NCBI GenBank assembly: GCA_029548365.1
Contig: JAKPNN010000035.1
Coordinates: 1-64,000 of the forward strand
DNA: 64,000 bases
Reading direction: 5' to 3'
DNA from: Chloroflexota bacterium
GTDB lineage: Bacteria > Chloroflexota > Anaerolineae > Anaerolineales > Anaerolineaceae
Part shown: positions 45,246-54,779 of the stretch, in pieces
How positions within the stretch are numbered: position 1 is the first letter of the stretch
Layout: every line of letters starts with the position of its first letter
Program-made: the position numbers and the translations under genes
Notes under the pieces: model-generated
What the model saw: the letters and a program-made list of their open reading frames with translations, nothing else
Database searches by the model: none
What the model was told of the DNA's origin: nothing

Positions 45246-46085
45246 TCAGGCTATTTGCTGGCATTTTGGGCAAAAATGAGTTCCCCGTTGACCGACCACG
45301 ATCTTCTCAATCCGTGTACCGCAATTCGGACAGGGTTCGCCGGTTTGTCCATAAACGTTGAAATCGTTCTGGAATTCGCCGCCGCGGTAGAACCAGTCCA
45401 GGCTGGCGCCGAAACTGAGGATGCCTTGCTTCAGTACCGCCTGGATGGCATGGTGCAGGGCATCGGTTTCGGAAACAGACAGGGAATTTGATTTGCGCAA
45501 GGGGTGGATGTGGGCACGGAATAAAGCTTCGTCGGTGTAAATGTTGCCCATGCCAGCGATAAAGGCTTGATCCATCAGCAGGGGTTTGATGGATCGAGTA
45601 CGGGCTTGTAGCATTGCGTATAGCTGTTGACCCGTAAATGCGAGGTCCAAAGGCTCGGGACCAAGGCGTTGAAATACTTCTTGAGGATTTTCAACATACC
45701 ACAGGCGTCCAAATTTGCGAATTTCGCTGAACACCAGGCGGTATAAAGATAAGAAGTTGATCAAAACCCGGTCATAGAGACCTGGAGGGACTGCTTGACC
45801 GTCTGGCGCCAGGCGGGCTTCGATGCGCATATCGCCGCTCATTCGTAGATGGCCAATCAGGTGTCCATCGTTCAGAGGAAAATGGAGGAATTTTCCCCGC
45901 CGGCGTGCAGAGATGATTGTTTTGCCTGCCAGGGACTGTTGAAATTTATGTGGGTCTGGCGCAGCAATTATTTTCGGCCAGGTAATATCGACCGACTGAA
46001 TGGTTTGGTCAATCACGCCTGGATCGTCAGGCGTTCCATTTCGGAGCCTGCGGATAATCGTTTCAACTTCTGGTAATTCAGGCAT
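45246..46085 (-). CDS. mutM: Formamidopyrimidine-DNA glycosylase
   Basis: A 279-residue base-excision repair enzyme. The N-terminal PELPEVETIIRRLR contains the catalytic Pro and Glu. RRRGKFLHFPL has the conserved Lys of the beta-lyase reaction. IYTDEALFRAHIHP follows, and the C-terminal zinc finger is CPNCGTRIEKIVVGQRGTHFCPKCQ. It removes oxidised purines such as 8-oxoguanine. Length matches the family. The DtxR-family gene lies upstream after about 80 bases. Confidence 0.96.
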   Translation of the reverse strand: MPELPEVETIIRRLRNGTPDDPGVIDQTIQSVDITWPKIIAAPDPHKFQQSLAGKTIISARRRGKFLHFPLNDGHLIGHLRMSGDMRIEARLAPDGQAVPPGLYDRVLINFLSLYRLVFSEIRKFGRLWYVENPQEVFQRLGPEPLDLAFTGQQLYAMLQARTRSIKPLLMDQAFIAGMGNIYTDEALFRAHIHPLRKSNSLSVSETDALHHAIQAVLKQGILSFGASLDWFYRGGEFQNDFNVYGQTGEPCPNCGTRIEKIVVGQRGTHFCPKCQQIA

Positions 46086-46164
46086 CTTGCGTTCTGATCC
46101 TCAATCGTTTTGTTAAGGTTTCAAGTTTGGGTTGCCCTCGTACGCACGTCCGACAAGATACCGG

Positions 46165-46842
46165 TCATTCCGTAACCGAGAGTGCGATCTCTTTGGACAG
46201 ATTGGGGCCGATGACTACTTTTTCGCCCGTTTCGATGACCTGGATGCGCAGGGTTTGATCGTGAGGGGCACAAGAGAGCAATTTTATGTGGAAGCCAGGG
46301 ATGATGCCAGATTTTTCCAGGTATCCCAAAATCTGTGGATCTTCATGGGGAACACGCAGGATCAAAGCGGTTTCTCCAACCTCAAGCCTGCTTAAAAGGA
46401 TGTGCTCTTGCTGCGGGATCGCCAGGTTGGAATTCGGTATCGGGTCTCCGTGGTGGCTGAACTTCGGGTAGCTCAGGGCGGCATCAATACGGCTTTCAAG
46501 TAAGGGAGACACGGCATGTTCAAGGATTTCAGCTTCCTGATGGGCTTCGTGCCAGCCGTAGCCCAGGGTTTCCACCAGGTGAAGTTCGACCAAACGGTGG
46601 CGGCGGATGATCTTTAGGGCTGCAACGCGGCCGGATTGGGTCAAACGCACCCCCTGATACTTCTGGTAGGTGACATACGGGGGTTCGGTTTTAGCAAGTT
46701 TTTGCAGCATGTTGGTGACTGAAGCAGCCGAAATCCCCAATTTATCAGCCAGCTTGTTGGTGCTTGCTTTGCCCCCACTGGAAGTGATTTCGTAGATGTG
46801 CTTGAGATAATCCTGGATGTTGGCGCTTAATATTTCGGACAT
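46165..46842 (-). CDS. DtxR/MntR family metal-dependent transcriptional regulator
   Basis: About 225 residues. The N-terminal winged helix has YLKHIYEI and TNKLADKLGISAASVTNML. The metal-binding and dimerisation part has RRHRLVELHLVETLGYGWHEAHQEAEILEHAVS. A C-terminal FeoA/SH3-like domain follows (about 150-225). It senses Fe2+ or Mn2+. GAGGT precedes ATG 46842. An iron-box-like palindrome lies 27 bases upstream of the start, suggesting autoregulation. The MFS gene behind it (47056-48375) may or may not be in its regulon. Confidence 0.9.
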   Translation of the reverse strand: MSEILSANIQDYLKHIYEITSSGGKASTNKLADKLGISAASVTNMLQKLAKTEPPYVTYQKYQGVRLTQSGRVAALKIIRRHRLVELHLVETLGYGWHEAHQEAEILEHAVSPLLESRIDAALSYPKFSHHGDPIPNSNLAIPQQEHILLSRLEVGETALILRVPHEDPQILGYLEKSGIIPGFHIKLLSCAPHDQTLRIQVIETGEKVVIGPNLSKEIALSVTE

Positions 46843-46868
46843 GGTTACCTCACAGGCAAGATAAAAAT

Positions 46869-46884
46869 TTTAGCTCGGGCTAAA
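46869..46884. promoter_or_regulatory. Iron-box-like palindrome (DtxR-type operator)
   Basis: TTTAGC-TCGG-GCTAAA is an inverted repeat, followed by a further TTAGCTTAGC. It is similar to the TTAGGTTAGSCTAACCTAA-type sites of DtxR/IdeR. It lies just upstream of the DtxR-family gene. Confidence 0.55.
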
Positions 46885-47055
46885 TTAGCTTAGCACACAA
46901 ATATCAATCCGTCAATTATTGTCAGGAGGGAGATCCAGGAGGTTGGCTTAACACGTCTGCGGAAAAAAGGGTTCAGCCTGCGACCTTAGAACACAGGATC
47001 AGCAGATATATTTATATTCAATCGATATAACGTTGGCGCACTGGCTCAACGCATC

Positions 47056-48369
47056 TTATTGATGGGCTGATTCTATTTCCAGGCTTGCTTCAGCGTGTTC
47101 GGGTAGTTTGTTTTCCGCATCAATGCCCAGGGCGAGAACTTTAGGAAAAAAGAAAGTGGCTAAACCGATCAGAGTGACGGCGATGCCGCCAAGGATAAAC
47201 CAAAACTGGTTGTGGGTTGCATCTGCAAGTGGCCCGGCAATGAGTAGCCCTAAAGGGCTGGCCAATCCGGCACCTGCGTTAAGCAGTGATAAGACGCGGC
47301 CTTGCAGCTCAGGCTCAACCTGAGATTGCATAACCGCCATCAATGGACCGTTAACAAGAGGGTTGAGAAAGCCGAAGAGCGCTATCCCCGCCAGGGCGAG
47401 CACGAACATGTTTGCAGGGGCAACGCCGATAGCCAACAGGGCACCGCCGCAAAGGGTTAACGCCACCAGAGAGGTCAGGATGCGGTTCTTAAATCCACCC
47501 CAGGTGGTCAGAACCAAACCGCCTACGATGACCCCAATACCAAAGGTCGAGTTCATTAAACCCAGTTCATAGGCTCCGAGACCGAAATGATCGGTAATGA
47601 CCAGGGGCAGCAAAGAGAAAGCTGGATTAACCAGGAAATTAACCAGCATGGCAATGATGATGATCGATAACAAACTGGGCCAGCCGACGACATATTTCCA
47701 GCCTTCCGCCAATTCTTGCCACAAGGAGGTTTTAGCTCCGGGTTCTTTCAGGGTGACTTCGCCATTTCGTATGGGCTGTGGTATGTGGAAGAATAACAGG
47801 GGGATGACTGCCAGTAAGGCGGTGCTGACATCGATTAAAAGCACACCCTGCATCGGCAGGAGGGCAATCAGAAAAGCGCCCAGTGCAGGCCCCAGGATGT
47901 TCATGCCGCCATTGAGTGTCTGATTGAAGCCTGCGACGCGTGATAGCTGCTTTTTCGGGACCATTAATGTGGTCGAAGCGGTCAGGGCTGCCCACTGCAG
48001 TTGACCACAGGTGGACCGAACGAACATCAACAGGTAGATATGCCAAATTTGTGCAGAATCCAGGTAGAACAATATCGCCAATAAAAAGGTGAACAGGGCA
48101 GTGATGCTATCGAACACGATCATGACCATTTTCCTGTTCCATCGGTCGACCAATGTTCCCGCGATGGGAGATATCAACACCTGTGGGAGGATTTGCATCA
48201 GGGTTCCGATAGTCAGGACGGTTGCTGAACGCGTCGTTTCAGTCAGGTGCCAGACAAAGGCAAAGCCCGCCAGATGACTGCCAAGCATTGAAAATGCCTG
48301 TCCGAACCAGATCGTGAAGAAACGGAACTGCCATTTGTCGTGATTAAGCCGCGAGTTGTTCTCGGTCAT
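47056..48369 (-). CDS. MFS exporter (EntS/MdrA-like)
   Basis: About 437 residues with twelve hydrophobic helices. The helix 2-3 loop reads GTLVDRWNRKMVMI, the classical MFS G-x-L-x-D-R-x-x-R/K-K motif. The overall pattern (FGQAFSMLGSHLAGFAFVWHL start, SQVEPELQGRVLSL late) resembles the MFS_3 enterobactin/macrolide exporter group. Substrate unknown; its position behind an iron-type regulator is compatible with siderophore or drug export. Start ATG 48369; an in-frame TTG precedes it. Confidence 0.85.
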   Translation of the reverse strand: MTENNSRLNHDKWQFRFFTIWFGQAFSMLGSHLAGFAFVWHLTETTRSATVLTIGTLMQILPQVLISPIAGTLVDRWNRKMVMIVFDSITALFTFLLAILFYLDSAQIWHIYLLMFVRSTCGQLQWAALTASTTLMVPKKQLSRVAGFNQTLNGGMNILGPALGAFLIALLPMQGVLLIDVSTALLAVIPLLFFHIPQPIRNGEVTLKEPGAKTSLWQELAEGWKYVVGWPSLLSIIIIAMLVNFLVNPAFSLLPLVITDHFGLGAYELGLMNSTFGIGVIVGGLVLTTWGGFKNRILTSLVALTLCGGALLAIGVAPANMFVLALAGIALFGFLNPLVNGPLMAVMQSQVEPELQGRVLSLLNAGAGLASPLGLLIAGPLADATHNQFWFILGGIAVTLIGLATFFFPKVLALGIDAENKLPEHAEASLEIESAHQ

Positions 48370-48494
48370 ATACAATTTTCAAGAAAAGTTGGTAATCAAA
48401 ATGGATTGCCAGCGGGTGCACCTGCACGCTGATGTTGAGGCGTAGAGAAAAATTGCCTTACCCTGAGTGCTTCAGAACATTGTTCATCCAGGCA

Positions 48495-48899
48495 TTACTC
48501 CAGGAAGACCTCGACGTGCTCACCATCCTCATCATCGAAGATGTCGACGATTTGACCAATTTCGCCTGAATTTAACCAGGCATTCAGATCTTCCATATCG
48601 AGCCCTTCGATTTCGGGCGCAAAGCGAGCGCCCATGCGTACCCCGGAGTTGATCAATGAGACGGGTAAACGCACATTGACCCTGGTTTTGCCTGTATCGG
48701 TATCGGTAACCAGCACCCTGAGGTAGCGGGGTTTTTTGCCGCTTTCAAAACCTCGTGAGGGTTGCGGCCCTGGCGAGGCGGGCGCGCTGAGATCATCGAG
48801 GGCTTCGATCAGGCGGGCGCCTTCTGCAGCCGAGATCTTTCCCTCCTGGATCATCATCAGGATTCGCATTCTTTCTTCTGTTGAGACCATCGTTTTCAA
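48495..48899 (-). CDS. SHOCT-like/DUF4097-associated regulatory partner protein
   Basis: A 134-residue protein. The N-terminus ERMRILMMIQEGKISAAEGARLIEALD is the SHOCT-like short helical domain often found with DUF4097 and YvlB proteins. The rest (about 55-134) is a small beta/helix region with VNVRLPVSLINSGVRMG. It overlaps the DUF2089 gene by 4 bases, a pair seen repeatedly in Firmicutes and Chloroflexota. Function unknown. Confidence 0.75.
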   Translation of the reverse strand: MKTMVSTEERMRILMMIQEGKISAAEGARLIEALDDLSAPASPGPQPSRGFESGKKPRYLRVLVTDTDTGKTRVNVRLPVSLINSGVRMGARFAPEIEGLDMEDLNAWLNSGEIGQIVDIFDDEDGEHVEVFLE

Positions 48900-49300
48900 C
48901 CTTTCTTAGATTCTACTTCCAGGCCTTGCAGGAGCTGCTGTGCTTGCAGCGGGGTGATTTTACCGCGTTCAAGGTCGTCAAGGATACGGCGACGATCCTC
49001 CGGAGACAGGCTGGGCTCATCATCTTTTCCGGGTTCGTAACCCAAAGCACGAATAATATCATAAAGCCGGTTGCGTAAGGTGGGATAAGACAGGTTCAGT
49101 TCCTCTTCCATGCGGTTGAACCGGCCTTCACAGCGCACAAAAGTCAGGATGAAATTGATCTGCTCTTCGGTCAGGTCAGCAAAGGGGCCGGCATACGGCT
49201 GGAAGTGACCCTCTACAGCGGTGTCGCAGCGGGGACAGTAAAACCGGGTTACCAGGATATCCGATTTGCAGAGCGGGCATTGCTCTGGCATTTTTTGCAT
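48896..49300 (-). CDS. DUF2089 family protein (zinc ribbon plus HTH)
   Basis: A 134-residue protein. An N-terminal zinc ribbon, CPLCKSDILVTRFYCPRCD, has four Cys. A sigma-like helix-turn-helix follows (RFNRMEEELNLSYPTLRNRL), then LSPEDRRRILDDLERGKIT with a SHOCT-like end. It probably acts as a transcription regulator of the adjacent SHOCT gene. Start ATG 49300 or 49291. Confidence 0.82.
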   Translation of the reverse strand: MQKMPEQCPLCKSDILVTRFYCPRCDTAVEGHFQPYAGPFADLTEEQINFILTFVRCEGRFNRMEEELNLSYPTLRNRLYDIIRALGYEPGKDDEPSLSPEDRRRILDDLERGKITPLQAQQLLQGLEVESKKG

Positions 49301-49717
49301 GTAAACCTCCTTATCATCCCAAAAAACCTTGCTGTATGTTCATATTTGATGTTATAATTGCTTGACTTCAAGCAGACCTTGTCAGAATTTATTCCTCTGC
49401 TGGCTAACTTGAATAACGCCAATGTGTATTTAAATCCTGTTTTCACCCTACATTTTATCACATCAATAAATATTGTCAATGCAAATATTGATATTTCTGA
49501 TAATTGATCAAGAATCAATGAATTAATCTGATAATATAATCATGAATATTGATAAATGCTATAAATTAAATGGGAATCATCTGAGCGGTTAGGGTTGCCT
49601 GGTAGATCTCTTTCTCGGATGTGCAAAAAGCATTGCATGCCGTCATTAATCTTTGCCCGAGCGGATATAATCAATGGTGCAAAAATAATTGGTTTACCAA
49701 TCGAAACAGGAGAAAAA

Positions 49718-50149
49718 ATGGTAAAAACAGAAAGAACACAATCAACCTGGCAGGGTGGCATGCGTGTGGATAGCCAGGTGGGAGATCACACCCTGATTAT
49801 CGATCAACCCGTACAAATGGGCGGAAAGGACGCAGGTCCCAACCCCGTGGCTTATTTGTTGGATGCCCTGGGCGGTTGTCTGAGCACCATGGCTGCCATT
49901 GTGGCTATGCAAGAACGAATTGAGCTGCGTGGTTTCTCGGTTGAAATTGAAGGTGATTATGATACGGACTTTTTACTGGGAAAAACCCAGGAAGGGCGTG
50001 CAGGATTTTCTGAAATTCGGGAAAAAGTGACCATCGATGCTGACATGACCGACGAGGAGAAAAAATCCTTTTTTGAAAAGTTGCATTCCCGCTGTCCGGT
50101 GACCGATACCATTCTCAATCAAACGTCGATCAAATACGAGGTTCAGTAG
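49718..50149 (+). CDS. OsmC family protein
   Basis: A 143-residue OsmC/Ohr-type protein. The two redox Cys lie in GGCLSTMAAI and SRCPVTDTI. The fold pattern with a central helix after DALGGC is typical. It could reduce organic peroxides, but many OsmC members have unknown roles. ATG 49718 has AGGAG upstream; the frame opens earlier but without a site. Confidence 0.88.
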   Translation: MVKTERTQSTWQGGMRVDSQVGDHTLIIDQPVQMGGKDAGPNPVAYLLDALGGCLSTMAAIVAMQERIELRGFSVEIEGDYDTDFLLGKTQEGRAGFSEIREKVTIDADMTDEEKKSFFEKLHSRCPVTDTILNQTSIKYEVQ

Positions 50150-50286
50150 CATAAGCAGGTTCATCCGCCAGTTCTTAACGTCCGAGACAGCGTAATGAGC
50201 TTTGGAACAGGATCTGTCTCTTATTTCGCGCGCAGACGAACCGGTTGGCTTTTGTATAATGAAAAAAAGTCTTGAGAGGAGCGAAC

Positions 50287-51837
50287 ATGTCCAAACCTAT
50301 TGTTGAGTGTATCCCGAACTTCTCCGATGCCCGGCGTCCGGAAGTGATCGACGCGATACTTGATGCGATTGCCTCGGTAGAGGGGATCAGCATCCTGGAC
50401 CGTCATTCAGATCTGGATCATAACCGGACGGTGGTCACCTTTGTGGGGTCTCCGGAGTGCGTTGAGGAGGCGGCGTTTCTGGCGATTGCCAAAGCGGGCG
50501 AATTGATTGACCTGGATCAACACCAGGGCGAACATCCCCGGATTGGCGCCACTGATGTGGTCCCCTTTATTCCGATTTCCGGGATAACCATGGCAGAATG
50601 TGTTGAGATAGCGCGCCGCCTGGGTCAACGCGTCGGCGAAACGTTGGAGATCCCGGTTTACCTGTATGAGGAGGCAGCCACCCAGCCTGAGCGGGTCTAT
50701 CTTGAGAATATCCGCCGAGGGCAGTATGAAACACTCAAACAAGAGCTTGGCGTTGTTCCCGCTCGCGAGCCCGATTTTGGTCCCTCCAGGCTGACGGGCG
50801 CTGGCGCAACGGTGATCGGGGCCAGGCACCCGCTGATCGCCTACAACGTTTACCTGACCACCGACGATGTTTCCATTGCTAACAAAATTGCCCGGACAAT
50901 CCGGCATTCAACAGGCGGATTGCGCTATGTTAAAGGCATGGGGGTTGTGGTTGAAGGTCTGGCACAGGTCTCGATGAACCTGACCAACTATAAACGCACC
51001 TCGATGGCCAGTGTGGTTGAAATGATCCGCAGAGAGGCTCAACGCTACGGTGTTGCCATCCACCATTCCGAGTTGGTTGGGTTGGTGCCCAACCAGGCCC
51101 TGATTGATGCTGCCATCTGGTATTTGCAAATGGATCAATTTTCACCAGAGCAAATTTTAGAAAACAAATTGTTCACGGGTGCTGCGCCTTCAGATGAAAG
51201 CTCTGCCGAGAGGAATGATGAAGACTTTTTGGATGCGCTGGCTTCCGGCAATTCTACGCCTGGTGGCGGCTCAGCGGCAGCATTCAGCGGGGCTATGGCT
51301 GCTTCGCTGGTGGCGATGGTGGGCCTGGTGACCATTGGCAAGAAGAAATATGCCGATGTCGAGGTGGAAATGCAGCAAATGGTTGAAGAAGCCATGCAAC
51401 TCCAGGCGGAGATGCGAGCAGCCGTCAAAAAAGATGCCGAATCCTTTGAATTGTATCTGCAAGCCATACGCCTTCCCAAGGGCACAGAGCAAGAGAAGGC
51501 GGACCGTGACCGGGCGATTAAGGCAGCATCGATCTATGCAGCGGAAGTGCCTTTACAGGTTGGGCGGAAAGCACTTGAAATCCTGAAATTGGCGTGCAAA
51601 GCGGCTGAGTCAGGCAATCTCAACGCAATTTCTGATGCCGCCTCCGCTGCTGCACAGGCTCAGGCTGCCCTGGAAGCAGCCGGGTTGAATGTGCGCATCA
51701 ATTTGCTGGGCATCGAAAAACAAGCCGAGCCTGCTCGAATGCTGGAAGAGATTGTCTCACTCGAGGAACAGGCGGCTGAGCTGAAAGCGGCGCTGAAGGT
51801 TGTGCTTAACCTTCGCGGCGGATTGAACTTGCAGTAA
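50287..51837 (+). CDS. ftcD: Bifunctional glutamate formimidoyltransferase/formimidoyl-THF cyclodeaminase
   Basis: About 516 residues. The formimidotransferase half (about 1-300) has VECIPNFSDARRPEVIDAI, DLDHNRTVVTF, HPRIGATDVVPF and the C-terminal sub-domain up to about 300. The cyclodeaminase half (about 315-515) has FLDALASGNSTPGGGSAAAF and AAKAAESGNLNAISDAASAA-type helical motifs. It is a fused enzyme as in animals. It takes formimino groups from histidine or purine breakdown to 5,10-methenyl-THF. Start ATG 50287 with GAGGAG. Pairs functionally with fhs at 21.8 kb. Confidence 0.94.
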   Translation: MSKPIVECIPNFSDARRPEVIDAILDAIASVEGISILDRHSDLDHNRTVVTFVGSPECVEEAAFLAIAKAGELIDLDQHQGEHPRIGATDVVPFIPISGITMAECVEIARRLGQRVGETLEIPVYLYEEAATQPERVYLENIRRGQYETLKQELGVVPAREPDFGPSRLTGAGATVIGARHPLIAYNVYLTTDDVSIANKIARTIRHSTGGLRYVKGMGVVVEGLAQVSMNLTNYKRTSMASVVEMIRREAQRYGVAIHHSELVGLVPNQALIDAAIWYLQMDQFSPEQILENKLFTGAAPSDESSAERNDEDFLDALASGNSTPGGGSAAAFSGAMAASLVAMVGLVTIGKKKYADVEVEMQQMVEEAMQLQAEMRAAVKKDAESFELYLQAIRLPKGTEQEKADRDRAIKAASIYAAEVPLQVGRKALEILKLACKAAESGNLNAISDAASAAAQAQAALEAAGLNVRINLLGIEKQAEPARMLEEIVSLEEQAAELKAALKVVLNLRGGLNLQ

Positions 51838-51843
51838 GCCCTG

Positions 51844-52872
51844 ATGCCTAAATCAATCTCACTGGTGTTTATCGGCATCCTGGTAATTGCTGCCTGCCAG
51901 CCTGTGCGATCGCAGGTTGAGGAGACGCTGCCGCCTCTGCCCTCGGCGACCGCTGCCATGACCGAAATCCCGGATGAAATCTTTGTGGATGTTGAGCTCA
52001 GCGTGGAGAAACCAACACTCCAGGCAACAATGCCAGCGGCGACGGAAGAACCACAATCAGAAAAAGATCAATGGGCCTGTGAGGAGGATTTTTGCCTTGT
52101 GGACTGGCCTGGCTGGCTGGAACGCCCAATTGGAGAGGGGGCTTCCCGCACCATTGACCGATCTTATCCCTATGGCAGCAGGGGAGATGGGAGTTTGGAC
52201 CTGCATTACGGAGTGGAGTTTCTAAACGGCTACGGTACGCCCGTGCTGGCTGCACAGGCAGGAGAAGTCGTTTTTGCAGGAACGGATGATACCATCAAGT
52301 TGGGACCGTTTTATGCTTATTATGGCATTGTGGTCGTGGTGCTGCATTCGGGTTTAGCAGGGATTGACCAGGATGTTTACACATTGTATGCGCATCTATC
52401 AGAGATTGGCGTTGCTGAAGGTGACATGGTTGCTGCTGGCGATGAAATCGGCAGGGTTGGCGCCAGCGGGGCAGCTTATGGCCCGCATTTGCATTTTGAG
52501 GTGCGGGTTGGTGCGAATGATTACACCGACGCGGTCAACCCCGTGCTGTGGTTTGCACCGCTGGATGATCATAACCATCCAAAAACTGCCACTCTCGCAG
52601 GCGTGATCCTGGATCGGGGCGGTACCCCGGTGCCCAAGTTCTCCCTCACCCTGGAGAAGCGATCGGTAACCGGTGAGGTTGAAACCTATTATTACCCGGA
52701 GACCTATTTTCCAACGGGCCTGAACGCCCACTTCCTGCTGGGTGAGAACTTTGCAGTTCCGGATATCCCGGCAGGAGAATACCGCCTGGCATTCATCGCG
52801 GAGCGTATGTATGAGTACTCTTTTACGCTTGAACCTGGATGTATGGGGTTTATTAAAATCCAGCTTGACTGA
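51844..52872 (+). CDS. M23-family peptidase lipoprotein
   Basis: A 342-residue lipoprotein with lipobox VIAAC (Cys about 18). The M23 domain (about 105-245) has LDLHYGVEF (His121), LYAHLSE and GPHLHFEVRVG (His215-Leu-His217). The usual H-x-x-x-D zinc motif reads H-Y-G-V-E (Glu125 in place of Asp), which may weaken catalysis. A beta-rich C-terminal domain follows (about 250-342). It would cut or bind peptidoglycan at the outer face. It begins 6 bases after ftcD. Confidence 0.85.
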   Translation: MPKSISLVFIGILVIAACQPVRSQVEETLPPLPSATAAMTEIPDEIFVDVELSVEKPTLQATMPAATEEPQSEKDQWACEEDFCLVDWPGWLERPIGEGASRTIDRSYPYGSRGDGSLDLHYGVEFLNGYGTPVLAAQAGEVVFAGTDDTIKLGPFYAYYGIVVVVLHSGLAGIDQDVYTLYAHLSEIGVAEGDMVAAGDEIGRVGASGAAYGPHLHFEVRVGANDYTDAVNPVLWFAPLDDHNHPKTATLAGVILDRGGTPVPKFSLTLEKRSVTGEVETYYYPETYFPTGLNAHFLLGENFAVPDIPAGEYRLAFIAERMYEYSFTLEPGCMGFIKIQLD

Positions 52873-52969
52873 CACGCAGATGATTGAGTAATATCGTGTG
52901 TTGATCGGTACAGTGAGTGCTTATCCCGGCAAACAAAAGCGTTTCCCAGGTGGAGAGGAATGTTGATCT

Positions 52970-53500
52970 ATGATGAAGAAGATCGTGATTGCTTCGCATA
53001 ATCCAGTCAAAATTGAAGCGGTACAGGCTGGTTTCAGCCGCATGTTCCCTGGCGAAGATTACGGGGTTGAATCGGTTTCAGTGGATTCAGGTGTTGGTCA
53101 TCAGCCTCTTTCAGAGCAGGTGTCTCGCGAAGGGGCAGAGAACAGGGCCAGGAAAGCCAGGCTGGCAATCCCCGAGGGCGATTTTTGGGTCGGCGTGGAA
53201 GGGGGATGCGAATTACAGGAAGATGAAATGATCTCGTTTGCCTGGGTGGTGGTGCTTTCAGAGGAGCGAGTTGGCAGCTCACGCACGGCTCATTTCAAAC
53301 TGCCACAGGAAGTAAAAAACCTGGTGGAAGCAGGCATGGAGCTGGGCGATGCCGACGATGTGGTCTTCGGGATTGAAAACTCAAAGCAGAAATCCGGTGC
53401 TGTCGGTTTGTTGACCGGTGATGTTGTTACCCGCAAGACCCTGTATGAACAGGCGGTGATTCTGGCGTTAATTCCCTTCAAACAAACTGAATTATATTAA
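52970..53500 (+). CDS. Inosine/xanthosine triphosphatase (YjjX family)
   Basis: A 176-residue protein of the YjjX/ITPase family. The N-terminus IVIASHNPVKIEAVQAGF is the family signature. SGVGHQPLSEQVSREGAENRAR and FWVGVEGGCE follow. It hydrolyses non-canonical purine NTPs to clean the nucleotide pool. Start ATG 52970 or 52973, after GAGAGGA. Confidence 0.9.
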   Translation: MMKKIVIASHNPVKIEAVQAGFSRMFPGEDYGVESVSVDSGVGHQPLSEQVSREGAENRARKARLAIPEGDFWVGVEGGCELQEDEMISFAWVVVLSEERVGSSRTAHFKLPQEVKNLVEAGMELGDADDVVFGIENSKQKSGAVGLLTGDVVTRKTLYEQAVILALIPFKQTELY

Positions 53501-53536
53501 GAAAACCATGCTAAAATCGGAACAGGCGAGAAATGT

Positions 53537-54670
53537 TCACGGTTCAATGTGATAGGGCATGATTTGGGGGACGCCGGTAAGCTGAACAATGACATCGATC
53601 AGCTCATAGGATTCAACTCCCTGCGGCGTAAGCTCCACAACCAGGATGGCGCTGTAATTGGGTGGAAAGAGAAAATTATCAAAGACGAAATTTCCCATGC
53701 TGTAGGCGATCAGGCCATTCTGGTAAGTTTCAATGCGCTGGAGGACGTGAGGGTGGCTGCCAATGACCAGTGATGCGCCACTGTCGATGGCCACTTGGGC
53801 AATTTTCTGCTGCTGGGCAACGACCTGTTGGACGAGCTCGTATCCGTTGTGGACCAGGACAACCACGATATCTGCCTGGGCTTTTGCTGCCTGGACTGAA
53901 TCGCGCACCCGTGTCTCATGCGCCCAGGCGACACCCGGGGTATCAGCTCCAGCTTCCCATTTCGGATAGTCATAATCGGTGGGAAATATGTCCATAAACC
54001 CCAGGAAAGCGATCCGCAGACCGTTTACATCCATGAAAGCAGGGGCGTAAGCCTCGTCTGCGTTGATGCCCGCGCCAACCGTCTGGATTTGGTTGGCAGC
54101 CAAAACTTCTAGGGTATCGATCAGCGCCAAGGGGCCATAATCCAGGCTGTGATTGTTGGCCAGGTTGACCAGGTTGAAACCGGCAAAAGCCAGGGATTCT
54201 CCCGCAGCAAGGGGAGCCCGATAGGCGTAAGTCTTTGGCTCAGCCTGGCCGCGCTCGGATATCGGGCATTCCAGGTTACCCACGGTAATGTCGGCTGATT
54301 GCAGGGTTCCTGCAGTGTGGAAAAAAGGTGCCTGGGGACCTTCGGTTTCAATTAATTCACCAATGGTTCTGCCCAGCATGATATCGCCAACCGCCATGAG
54401 GATCACGCGTTGCTCAGGCGTGGCGCTGGGTTGTACCGTTGCTGAAGCAACCCGGGTTACGTTGGCCAAGGTGGATATCGCGGTGGAGACCAGGGTAGGG
54501 CTCAGCTTTTCGGTTGGTGAGGGACTCATAATTGCCTGGGATGTATTTGTTAGAGTGGGTGCAATTGTCGCTGAAACAGGTTCAGACAGCGACGTTTGGC
54601 AGGCAGCCAAAGGCAGGATGAGGACAAGCATCACCAATAAGGCACGGATAAACAGCTTACCCATTGGCAT
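53537..54670 (-). CDS. CapA/YwtB-like metallophosphatase lipoprotein
   Basis: A 377-residue lipoprotein with LPLAAC lipobox (Cys about 24) and a Ser/Thr-rich linker to about 85. The CapA domain shows VGDIMLGRTIG, NLECPIS, NLANNHSLDYG, VVLVHNGYE and GSHPHVLQRIE, the metallophosphatase-type motifs. Homologues take part in capsule or poly-gamma-glutamate handling, but many are unassigned. Start ATG 54670 or 54664. Confidence 0.87.
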   Translation of the reverse strand: MPMGKLFIRALLVMLVLILPLAACQTSLSEPVSATIAPTLTNTSQAIMSPSPTEKLSPTLVSTAISTLANVTRVASATVQPSATPEQRVILMAVGDIMLGRTIGELIETEGPQAPFFHTAGTLQSADITVGNLECPISERGQAEPKTYAYRAPLAAGESLAFAGFNLVNLANNHSLDYGPLALIDTLEVLAANQIQTVGAGINADEAYAPAFMDVNGLRIAFLGFMDIFPTDYDYPKWEAGADTPGVAWAHETRVRDSVQAAKAQADIVVVLVHNGYELVQQVVAQQQKIAQVAIDSGASLVIGSHPHVLQRIETYQNGLIAYSMGNFVFDNFLFPPNYSAILVVELTPQGVESYELIDVIVQLTGVPQIMPYHIEP

Positions 54671-54779
54671 GGTAGTTACGTTCGATATTCCTTAGGTGGA
54701 AATTGTTAAGGTGTCCGGTCAGGTCTGACTCCAGGTGGTGCGGTGACAGGGTTGGCTCAGCTGTGTGTATGTGATCTCA

